A DNA stretch of 43,451 nt from Hungatella sp. (GTDB lineage: Bacteria > Bacillota > Clostridia > Lachnospirales > Lachnospiraceae). Location: NCBI GenBank assembly GCA_022796015.1, contig JAAWHU010000024.1:1-43451 (forward strand), read 5' to 3'. Shown here in pieces: positions 17,651 through 24,549 of this stretch. Position numbers and translations under genes: made by a program. The notes beneath the pieces are model-generated. The model worked only from the letters and a program-made list of their open reading frames with translations, made no database searches and was not told where the DNA came from. Each line of letters begins with the position of its first letter. The first letter of the stretch is position 1.

Positions 17651-17693
17651 AAGGACGTCCGGTTATCCCTTGAAAGGATGGACGGACGTCCTT
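17651..17693 (+). other. Intercistronic hairpin between binding-protein and permease genes
   Basis: A perfect 11-bp stem, AAGGACGTCCG (17651-17661) with CGGACGTCCTT (17683-17693), has a short inner ATCC/GGAT pairing. Only TTTC follows, so termination would be partial. Such elements often let the binding protein be made in excess over the permeases; that role is inferred from position. Confidence 0.6.
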
Positions 17694-17722
17694 TCTGCGC
17701 CTGAAAAGAAGGGAGAGGTTCT

Positions 17723-18616
17723 ATGACCAGCAGACAAAAGCGGCAGCTGAAGACCAACCTGGTAGGGTATTCCTTTATTATACCTAACTTTATCGGCTAT
17801 TTCGTATTTATTTTTTTGCCGGTATGTTTTTCCTTTGTGCTCAGCGTTATGAAGTGGGATGGCTCTGACGCTCCCATGCAGTTTGTGGGCCTTCAGAATT
17901 TTGCAAGGCTTGCCGGTGACAGCACATTTATGATTTCCCTGAAAAACACGGTGTGGTACGCTGTGTTTACGGTTCCCTTGACACTGGCTGCCTCCCTCTT
18001 GACGGCAGTGCTCTTAAATTCCAAGATCAAGGGCATCGTAGTGTACCGTACTGCCTTTTTCTTTCCCTATGTGGCTTCCTTAGTGGCGGTGGGAGCAGTG
18101 TGGAACATGCTGTTTCAGCCGGAATTCGGCCCCATCAATGAGTTTCTCAAATTCATCGGCATTGCCAATCCTCCCAAGTGGTGTGCCTCCACGGACTGGG
18201 CTATGTGGGTTATTATCATCGTCAGTGTGTGGAAATATATGGGATATTATATGGTAGTGTATCTGGCAGCCCTCCAGGGCATTGCCAAAGATCTCTATGA
18301 GGCGGCGGAGATCGATGGGGCCACAGGCTTTAAGAAGCTGCGCTATATCACCATCCCCATGCTTACGCCCACCACATTTTTCGTGGTGATCATGCTGACC
18401 ATCCAGTGCTTTAAGGTCTTTGACCTGATCTATGTCATGACAGGAGGAGGACCGGGAAGGGCCACCAACGTGCTGGTAAACCATATTTACAACGCGGCCT
18501 TTGTGGACTTTAAGTTCGGCTATGCCAGCGCCAGCGCCCTGGTACTGTTCGCCATTGTGCTTGTCATCACCCTGATTCAGCTTCGGGGCGAGAAAAAATT
18601 CACGGATTTTGTGTAG
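17723..18616 (+). CDS. Sugar ABC transporter permease (MalF/UgpA type)
   Basis: This 297-residue membrane protein has about six predicted transmembrane helices. It carries the binding-protein-dependent transport EAA loop EAAEIDGATGFKKLRYITIP (about residues 194-213), which contacts the ATPase. The first helix (FIIPNFIGYFVFIFLPVCFSFVLS) is typical of the MalF-like partner. It works with the permease encoded 9 bp downstream. GGGAGAGG precedes the ATG. Confidence 0.93.
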   Translation: MTSRQKRQLKTNLVGYSFIIPNFIGYFVFIFLPVCFSFVLSVMKWDGSDAPMQFVGLQNFARLAGDSTFMISLKNTVWYAVFTVPLTLAASLLTAVLLNSKIKGIVVYRTAFFFPYVASLVAVGAVWNMLFQPEFGPINEFLKFIGIANPPKWCASTDWAMWVIIIVSVWKYMGYYMVVYLAALQGIAKDLYEAAEIDGATGFKKLRYITIPMLTPTTFFVVIMLTIQCFKVFDLIYVMTGGGPGRATNVLVNHIYNAAFVDFKFGYASASALVLFAIVLVITLIQLRGEKKFTDFV

Positions 18617-18625
18617 GAGGGGCAT

Positions 18626-19453
18626 ATGAATACAAGAACATCAAAAAGCAGGGTTGTTGTCTACGGAGTGCTGACGTTTCTGGCAGTGGGCATGGTGGTT
18701 CCCTTTGTCTGGATGCTCCTTGCCTCCTTCAAGACAAGCAACGAGGTATTTGGCATTCCCATGAAAATACTGCCCACCGCGTGGCATTGGGAGAATTACC
18801 AGGAGATCTGGAAAAAGATTCCTCTCCTTGTGTTTTTTAAGAATACTGCCAAACTGACTGTGATTACCACCATAATTCAGGTGTTTACCAGCTGCTTTGC
18901 CGCTTACGGCTTTGCAAAAGTGAAGTTTAAGGGGAGAGATATTCTTTTTGTCATCTATGTAACCACCATAGCAGTGCCCTGGCAGGTGTACATGGTACCT
19001 CAGTTTGCCCTTATGAGCAAGCTTCATCTGACCAACTCCCACTTGGGGCTCATTCTGATGCAGGCGTTTTCCGCCTTCGGAGTGTTCCTTATGCGCCAGT
19101 TCATGATGGGGATCCCGGGAGAGCTTTTGGAGGCGGCACGTATTGACGGCCTTAACGAGTACGGAATCTTCGCCCGAATCTGCCTGCCCCTTGTAAAGCC
19201 TGGTATCGCCACATTGGTTATCTTTACCTTTGTGAATATTTGGAATGATTTTATGGGGCCCATGATTTATATTAACAGCACGGAGCTAAAGACAATCCAG
19301 TTAGGCATCCGCATGTTCATCTCCCAGTACGGTGCGGACTATGCCCTGATCATGGCGGCATCGGTCTGCTCCCTAATCCCGGTCCTTGTGATCTTTATTC
19401 TGTGCCAGAAATGGTTCATCGAGGGAATCGCAGCAGGCGGGGTGAAAGGGTAA
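18626..19453 (+). CDS. Sugar ABC transporter permease (MalG/UgpE type)
   Basis: This 275-residue partner permease has about six transmembrane helices and the EAA loop LLEAARIDGLNEYGIFARI (about residues 168-186). MalG-like features include PFVWMLLASFKTSNEVF near the N-terminus. No ATPase gene follows, so the importer probably uses a shared MsmX-type ATPase encoded elsewhere, as is usual for such Firmicute systems. A terminator ends the unit at 19500-19523. Confidence 0.93.
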   Translation: MNTRTSKSRVVVYGVLTFLAVGMVVPFVWMLLASFKTSNEVFGIPMKILPTAWHWENYQEIWKKIPLLVFFKNTAKLTVITTIIQVFTSCFAAYGFAKVKFKGRDILFVIYVTTIAVPWQVYMVPQFALMSKLHLTNSHLGLILMQAFSAFGVFLMRQFMMGIPGELLEAARIDGLNEYGIFARICLPLVKPGIATLVIFTFVNIWNDFMGPMIYINSTELKTIQLGIRMFISQYGADYALIMAASVCSLIPVLVIFILCQKWFIEGIAAGGVKG

Positions 19454-19499
19454 GGCGCTTTTGGCAGGAATACCGATAAAGTATAAATTTTTCAGAAAG

Positions 19500-19523
19500 A
19501 AGGAGGCTTAGGCCTCTTTTTTT
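19500..19523 (+). terminator. Rho-independent terminator after the ABC transporter genes
   Basis: AAGGAGGC (19500-19507) pairs with GCCTCTTT (19512-19519) with one G-T wobble, around a 4-nt TTAG loop. A run of seven T residues (19517-19523) overlaps the right arm. It lies 46 bp after the last permease stop. Confidence 0.85.
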
Positions 19524-19591
19524 GTTTCATTTTGTGAAAAATTGTTGTATTATGAAAGGAAATGGAAAAATCTGGAAAAAAAGGAGCATGA

Positions 19592-20923
19592 ATGGTACGA
19601 GAATATTTAGAACAGAACGTGTATGAAGCCCTTGAAGACCGACTTAAGCTGATCTTTGAAGAGTTTGACAATATCTATGTATCCTTCTCCGGAGGAAAAG
19701 ACAGCGGCCTCCTTCTGAACCTGGTTATGGATTACAGGAATAACTATTATCCCGATAGGGTTATCGGCATGTTCCATCAGGATTTTGAAGCCCAGTACAC
19801 GGTGACTACCGAGTATGTGGAAAGGACCTTTGAACGCTTCAAGAGGCAGGCGGAGCTTTACTGGGTATGTCTTCCCATGGCCACCAGGACGGCCTTGAGC
19901 AGCTATGAGATGTACTGGTATCCCTGGGATGATACCAAGAAGGAGGTGTGGGTGCGCCCCATGCCGGACAGAGAGTATGTGATTAATCTGAATAACAATC
20001 CTATTACCACCTACCGTTACCGTATGCATCAGGAGGATCTGGCCAAGCAGTTCGGCCGCTGGTACCGAGTATCCCATGGAAGCAAAAAGACCGTGTGCCT
20101 TCTGGGAATGCGGGCGGATGAGTCCCTTATGCGCTACAGCGGATTTCTCAATAAAAAATACGGATACAAGGGGGAGTGCTGGATCAGCAGGCAGTTTAAA
20201 GAGGTGTGGTGCGCCTCTCCTCTCTACGACTGGAGCTCCAAGGATATCTGGCACGCCAATTATAAGTTCGGATATGATTATAACCGTCTCTACGACCTGT
20301 ATTATATGGCAGGGCTTACAGTATCTCAGATGAGGGTGGCTTCCCCCTTTAACGATTACTCCAAGGATTCCCTGAATCTTTACCGGGTGATCGACCCGGA
20401 GATCTGGGTGAAGCTGGTGGGCCGGGTCAGGGGAGCCAATTTTACCAGTATCTACGGAAGGACAAAGGCCATGGGGTACCGCAGCGTTACCCTGCCGGAG
20501 GGACACACCTGGAAAAGCTATACCATGTTTCTCTTGGATACCCTGCCTGTCAGGCTGCGCAACAATTATATTAAGAAATTCAATGCCTCCATCGATTTCT
20601 GGCACAAGACCGGAGGCGGACTGGACGAGGAGACCATACGGGAACTGGAGGAACACGGATACCAGATCCGCAGAAACGGCGTGTCCAACTATACGCTGAG
20701 TAAGAAATCCAGGGTCGTGTTTGTGGGAAAGCTGCCTGACCACACAGATGATATCAAGTCCAGCAAGGATATTCCCAGCTGGAAGAGAATGTGCTACTGT
20801 ATCCTGAAAAATGATCATACCTGCCGGTTTATGGGATTCGGAGTCACCAGGGAACAGCAGAAATCCATCGATATGATCCGGGAAAAATATAAGATATTAG
20901 AGGAGATGGAATATGGAATATAA
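19592..20923 (+). CDS. IbrA-like PAPS-reductase-family protein (DUF3440)
   Basis: This 443-residue protein has an N-terminal PP-loop ATP-pyrophosphatase fold with the motif VSFSGGKDSG (residues 30-39), as in PAPS reductases, DndC and related enzymes. The rest follows the DUF3440/IbrA pattern (RADESLMRYSGF, CASPLYDWSSKDIWHANYKFGYDYNRLYDLYY, RVASPFNDY). Real sulfate-reducing PAPS reductases are shorter and lie with sulfur-assimilation genes; none are seen here. Its partner is the ParB-like gene, which overlaps it by 11 bp, the IbrA/IbrB arrangement. In E. coli IbrAB were reported to raise expression of prophage-borne immunoglobulin-binding genes. The biochemical activity is not known to me. Confidence 0.85.
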   Translation: MVREYLEQNVYEALEDRLKLIFEEFDNIYVSFSGGKDSGLLLNLVMDYRNNYYPDRVIGMFHQDFEAQYTVTTEYVERTFERFKRQAELYWVCLPMATRTALSSYEMYWYPWDDTKKEVWVRPMPDREYVINLNNNPITTYRYRMHQEDLAKQFGRWYRVSHGSKKTVCLLGMRADESLMRYSGFLNKKYGYKGECWISRQFKEVWCASPLYDWSSKDIWHANYKFGYDYNRLYDLYYMAGLTVSQMRVASPFNDYSKDSLNLYRVIDPEIWVKLVGRVRGANFTSIYGRTKAMGYRSVTLPEGHTWKSYTMFLLDTLPVRLRNNYIKKFNASIDFWHKTGGGLDEETIRELEEHGYQIRRNGVSNYTLSKKSRVVFVGKLPDHTDDIKSSKDIPSWKRMCYCILKNDHTCRFMGFGVTREQQKSIDMIREKYKILEEMEYGI

Positions 20924-21434
20924 GAGTCCTGTGTACCATGTCATAGCTGTACCTATCGAAAAGATAAAGCCCAACACCTACAATCCCAATGCGGTGGCCC
21001 CGCCGGAGATGAAGCTGCTTTATGACAGCATCAAGGCGGATGGCTATACCATGCCCATTGTGTGTTATTACAATAAGGAGGAGGATGTCTATATCATCGT
21101 GGATGGATTCCATCGATATCGGATCATGCTGGAGAATTCCGATATCTATCAGCGAGAGAAGGGTCTGCTGCCGGTTTCCGTGATTAATAAGTCTCTGGAT
21201 CAGAGAATGGCAAGTACCATCCGTCATAACCGGGCAAGGGGAAGCCACAGTGTGGATCTTATGAGCAATATTATAAAAGAGCTTCATGAGCTTGGCCGTT
21301 CTGATGCATGGATCTCCAAGCATCTGGGGATGGATAAAGACGAAATTCTGCGTCTCAAACAGATTACAGGTCTTGCGGCTCTGTTTAAAGATGTGCAGTT
21401 CGGCAAGGCATGGCGGCCTAAGGAGGAAGAATAG
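20913..21434 (+). CDS. IbrB-like ParB/sulfiredoxin-fold protein
   Basis: This 173-residue protein has an N-terminal ParB-like domain at about 5-95 (VPIEKIKPNTYNPN, SIKADGYTMPIV, and the nucleotide-site motif VDGFHRYRIM). A helical part follows with a helix-turn-helix-like SDAWISKHLGMDKDEILRLKQI. ParB-fold enzymes bind CTP or ATP, and sulfiredoxins use the same GxHR-type site. It overlaps IbrA by 11 bp and has GAGGAGATGG upstream, so the two are co-expressed and probably act as a pair. Confidence 0.85.
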   Translation: MEYKSPVYHVIAVPIEKIKPNTYNPNAVAPPEMKLLYDSIKADGYTMPIVCYYNKEEDVYIIVDGFHRYRIMLENSDIYQREKGLLPVSVINKSLDQRMASTIRHNRARGSHSVDLMSNIIKELHELGRSDAWISKHLGMDKDEILRLKQITGLAALFKDVQFGKAWRPKEEE

Positions 21435-21448
21435 AAGGGAAGTAGTGT

Positions 21449-21477
21449 TTGCGAAAAATGCCGTCCTATGATATGAT
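21449..21477 (+). promoter_or_regulatory. Candidate sigma-A promoter for the diguanylate cyclase gene
   Basis: TTGCGA (21449-21454) and TATGAT (21472-21477) are 17 bp apart, starting 14 bp after the IbrB stop and ending 25 bp before the cyclase ATG. This suggests the cyclase is transcribed separately from ibrAB. Confidence 0.5.
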
Positions 21478-21502
21478 GAAAAAAGAAGATTCAGATTAGA
21501 AA

Positions 21503-22993
21503 ATGGAGTTATTTAGGATTATGGTGAGCGGAAGGTTGAAACAGTCTGGTTTGAGACAATATTTTAAGGCATTTGTTCTGTTTCTCTTATATATGGTGTT
21601 TAGTATTTTGTATTTTTTTTACTGTGTACAGGTGAATGTGGTGGCAGCGGCAGAACAAACCATAGTGGGACATGTGGAACGACAGGGATATCATTTTCAG
21701 GAGATTATGAATATCCAGTTTGAATTTTTGGAGGGTATGGCAAGATATATCGGCGGCGGGGAGGAGCTTCTGTCTTATGAGAATCTCGAGATCATCCGGT
21801 CCGTCTGCCATGAAAGCGGCTTTGAGCGTATGGCCATTATCGATGGAGAGGGAATCAGTACCTACGAGAACGGCGTGCAGAAGGAGGTGAAGGGCAGAAC
21901 CTATTTTCAGGAGGCCATGGCCGGCAGGAGAGCCTTAAGCGATCCTCTTAAGAGTAAAGTGGATGGGGATGAGAGGGTGATTATGGCAGTCCCCATATTC
22001 TGTGAGGGCCGTGTGGCGGGAGTGCTGGGAGGTTCCTGTGACGTAGGGTCTTTAAGCCATCTGCTGTTTGAAGATATCTACGATGGAGCCGGTTATACGG
22101 TGATTGTGGCTTCTGACGGAACCGTGGTTTCCTGCGACAGGGACCAGCAGCACGGCGGATGCAGTATTCTCAAATCCGACAACTTTTTCCATAATTACCA
22201 GACTATGGAGTTTGTAAACAACAGTTCCATGGAGCAGATGAAGGAGGACTTTAATCGGAGACTGGGAGGATACGCAGAGCTGAGAGACAGTACGGGGGCG
22301 TATTATCTGGTATACCGGCCTCTAGAGCTCAATAACTGGGTGCTGTGCTACGTGGTTCCCGGCGCAAAGGTCCGGGAGAGCTATGGATTTATCCATTATT
22401 ATGAAGTGATTCTTTCCATGGTGCTTCTGCTGGGAGTAGCGGTTCTTCTTACCTATATCTGGCATGTAAACAATAAAGAACACAGAGAACTGATGAAATT
22501 TGCCCAGACCGACGCCCTTACAGGGGCCATGAATAAAGCCAGCACGGAGGCTAAGATCAACCAATGGCTTACGGGAGGGGAGAGTCAGGGGATTCAGGTG
22601 TTTCTTATGCTGGATATCGACAACTTTAAGACGGTCAATGACATATATGGACATGCTGTGGGAGATCAGGCCCTTGAGGAGATCGGAAAGGTCCTTGCCC
22701 AGGAATTCCGCGACAATGATATCATCGGAAGAATCGGCGGCGACGAGTTTGTGGTTCTTATGAAAAATATAGGGAATACGGAGATTGCCATAGCTCGTAT
22801 GGAGACCTTGTGTCAGAGGATTCGGGAAATATTCATAGAAGCTCTGGATGGGAACCACTTAAGCTGCAGCGTAGGCGCGGCTTTCGGCCCGGAGCATGGG
22901 ACCTCCTATGAGGAGCTTTATCTCAATGCGGATAAGGCTTTGTATGTGACGAAAGAGAGGGGAAGGGATGGGTTTACGGTGTATAAGGGGTGA
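21503..22993 (+). CDS. Membrane diguanylate cyclase with extracellular sensor domain
   Basis: This 496-residue protein makes cyclic di-GMP from two GTP. A membrane helix lies at about 22-46, an extracellular Cache-like sensor follows (ISTYENGVQKEVKGRTYFQEAM; DPLKSKVDGDERVIMAVPIF), a second helix is at about 298-322, and a GGDEF domain covers about 335-496. The active-site motif GGDEF is at 412-416. An RDND sequence at 403-406, exactly five residues before it, is a product-inhibition I-site, so activity should be feedback-limited. The first ATG lacks a good ribosome site. ATG at 21524 is a possible alternative. Being close to a flagellar operon it could affect motility, which is inference. Confidence 0.93.
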   Translation: MELFRIMVSGRLKQSGLRQYFKAFVLFLLYMVFSILYFFYCVQVNVVAAAEQTIVGHVERQGYHFQEIMNIQFEFLEGMARYIGGGEELLSYENLEIIRSVCHESGFERMAIIDGEGISTYENGVQKEVKGRTYFQEAMAGRRALSDPLKSKVDGDERVIMAVPIFCEGRVAGVLGGSCDVGSLSHLLFEDIYDGAGYTVIVASDGTVVSCDRDQQHGGCSILKSDNFFHNYQTMEFVNNSSMEQMKEDFNRRLGGYAELRDSTGAYYLVYRPLELNNWVLCYVVPGAKVRESYGFIHYYEVILSMVLLLGVAVLLTYIWHVNNKEHRELMKFAQTDALTGAMNKASTEAKINQWLTGGESQGIQVFLMLDIDNFKTVNDIYGHAVGDQALEEIGKVLAQEFRDNDIIGRIGGDEFVVLMKNIGNTEIAIARMETLCQRIREIFIEALDGNHLSCSVGAAFGPEHGTSYEELYLNADKALYVTKERGRDGFTVYKG

Positions 22994-23065
22994 TGCTGAG
23001 AGCATATTCAGCCGGGTTTTCAGCTTCACTGTTACCTGTAATGAATTAAGAAGGAGATGGGTGAG

Positions 23066-24436
23066 ATGAGGGTGATTATTTATAACGGGATTGTGGTTAC
23101 CATGAATGAGGCCGGGGATGTGTTTTTTGATGGATATGTGGTGATAGAGGGGACGAGGATTGTCGAGGCAGGGCCGGGGGACAGGATTCGGGAACGGCTT
23201 GAAAAAGCCCTAAGACAGGGCTTTTCAGGGGAACACGAGGAAGGAGAGACAGCACAGTGGGTGGATGCCTGCGGTGCTATTATTATGCCGGGAATGGTGA
23301 ATACCCACTGCCATATGAGCATGATTCCTTTCAGAGGGCTTGGAGATGACTGCAAGGACAGGCTGAGAGTATTTCTGCTGCCCATGGAGGAGAAGGCTAT
23401 GGACCGGGAGATGGCGGTGCTGGCAGGGCGCTACGGGGCCTGTGAGCTTCTTTTGGACGGGGTTACCACGGTTATGGATATGTATTATTATGCCGGGGAC
23501 CTTGCGGGAGTCATGGAAGAGACAGGGATTCGGGGAATTGCAGGTGAGACGGTGATGGATCAGGCCACCTGCGATGCCGGGACGCCTGAGGAGGCCATAG
23601 ATGCCGGGAAAAGGGCTATGGAGGCCTATAAGAGTCATGAGAGGGTGCGGGTCTGCCTTTCGCCTCACGGAACCACTACCTGCAGCCCTAAATATCTGCG
23701 GACATGCTATGAGCTGGCTGGGGAGTACGGCGTGCCCTTTACCCTTCATACGGCAGAGATGGATTATGAGATGGCTTATCTGAGAGACAAGTACGGGTGC
23801 GGGGCCGTGGAGTTCTTAGACAGAATGGGGGTTTTAGGGGCCTATACTCTGGCGGCTCACGCAATTCAGGTGAGCGAGAAGGAGATCAGCCTTATGAAAG
23901 AGAGGGGAGCCTCGGCGGCTCACTGTATCGCGTCCAACACCAAGGCGGCAAAGGGCGTGGCTCCTGTAAGAGGAATGCTTGAAGCCGGGGTGGCAGTGGG
24001 GCTTGGAAGCGATGGGCCTGCCAGCGGCAATACTCTGGATCTCTTTACTCAGATGAGATTTTGCGCCAATTTCCACAAGAACGAGCTGCGGGACAGGAGC
24101 GCATTTCCTGCAAAGGACATTGTAGCCATGGCTACCATAGGAGGAGCAAGAGCTTTGGGTCTGGAGAAAACCATTGGATCCCTGGAGCCGGGAAAGGAGG
24201 CTGACCTGGTGTTGGTGGAGACGGATTCTGTCAATATGTTTCCGGTGTATGACCCCTATGCGGCTCTGGTCTACAGCGCAGGACCCTCCAATGTAAGTTA
24301 CGTCTATGTGGCGGGACAATGTCTGGTAAAGGATAAAAAGCTGGTGAAAGAGAACATGGAACAGGTGAGAGAGGCCCTTGTAAGGAAGATGAAAACCACG
24401 GAATTCGGGAAGATGGGAGGCCGGTTTCCTGTGTGA
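23066..24436 (+). CDS. Amidohydrolase, TRZ/ATZ or MtaD-like nucleoside/triazine deaminase family
   Basis: This metal-dependent amidohydrolase has the metal-binding HCH of GMVNTHCHMSMIPF, later His residues in TLHTAEMDYEMAY and AAHAIQVSEKEI, and the catalytic Asp in LGSDGPASGNTLDLF. The C-terminus (GSLEPGKEADLVLVE) is typical of the superfamily. Similar proteins deaminate S-adenosylhomocysteine, methylthioadenosine or guanine, and the exact substrate is open. I chose ATG 23066 because AAGGAG (23051-23056) is 9 nt upstream; the earlier in-frame ATG at 23057 is too close to it. The product is 456 residues, a normal size. Confidence 0.88.
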   Translation: MRVIIYNGIVVTMNEAGDVFFDGYVVIEGTRIVEAGPGDRIRERLEKALRQGFSGEHEEGETAQWVDACGAIIMPGMVNTHCHMSMIPFRGLGDDCKDRLRVFLLPMEEKAMDREMAVLAGRYGACELLLDGVTTVMDMYYYAGDLAGVMEETGIRGIAGETVMDQATCDAGTPEEAIDAGKRAMEAYKSHERVRVCLSPHGTTTCSPKYLRTCYELAGEYGVPFTLHTAEMDYEMAYLRDKYGCGAVEFLDRMGVLGAYTLAAHAIQVSEKEISLMKERGASAAHCIASNTKAAKGVAPVRGMLEAGVAVGLGSDGPASGNTLDLFTQMRFCANFHKNELRDRSAFPAKDIVAMATIGGARALGLEKTIGSLEPGKEADLVLVETDSVNMFPVYDPYAALVYSAGPSNVSYVYVAGQCLVKDKKLVKENMEQVREALVRKMKTTEFGKMGGRFPV

Positions 24437-24467
24437 AATAGTTAACACAGATTTTTGAAATTCCGTC

Positions 24468-24495
24468 TTGTATTTTTAAAAATATAGGTTATAAT
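24468..24495 (+). promoter_or_regulatory. Promoter of nrdDG
   Basis: TTGTAT (24468-24473) and a perfect TATAAT (24490-24495) are 16 bp apart. The expected transcription start falls inside the first NrdR-box-like palindrome, so repressor binding would block RNA polymerase. Confidence 0.7.
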
Positions 24496-24509
24496 ACTAT
24501 ATGTAGTGT
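24494..24509 (+). promoter_or_regulatory. NrdR box 1 upstream of nrdD
   Basis: The 16-bp near-palindrome ATACTATATGTAGTGT fits the known NrdR-box pattern acaCwAtATaTwGtgt at all but two positions. It overlaps the -10 hexamer. NrdR is an ATP-cone repressor of ribonucleotide reductase genes. Confidence 0.7.
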
Positions 24510-24526
24510 TTGAAGCACCAATAATA

Positions 24527-24542
24527 ATACAAGATATGGAGC
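24527..24542 (+). promoter_or_regulatory. NrdR box 2 upstream of nrdD
   Basis: ATACAAGATATGGAGC is a weaker match to the same consensus, keeping the central AnATAT core and the C and G at positions 4 and 13. It starts 33 bp after box 1, about three helix turns, close to the usual two-box spacing. Confidence 0.5.
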
Positions 24543-24549
24543 GTGGAGA

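Noticed and set aside
19607..20818. Long antisense frame opposite the IbrA-like gene (403 codons)
   Set aside because: It shows no recognisable domain. The plus-strand frame has a clear SGGKDS motif and overlaps its partner gene.
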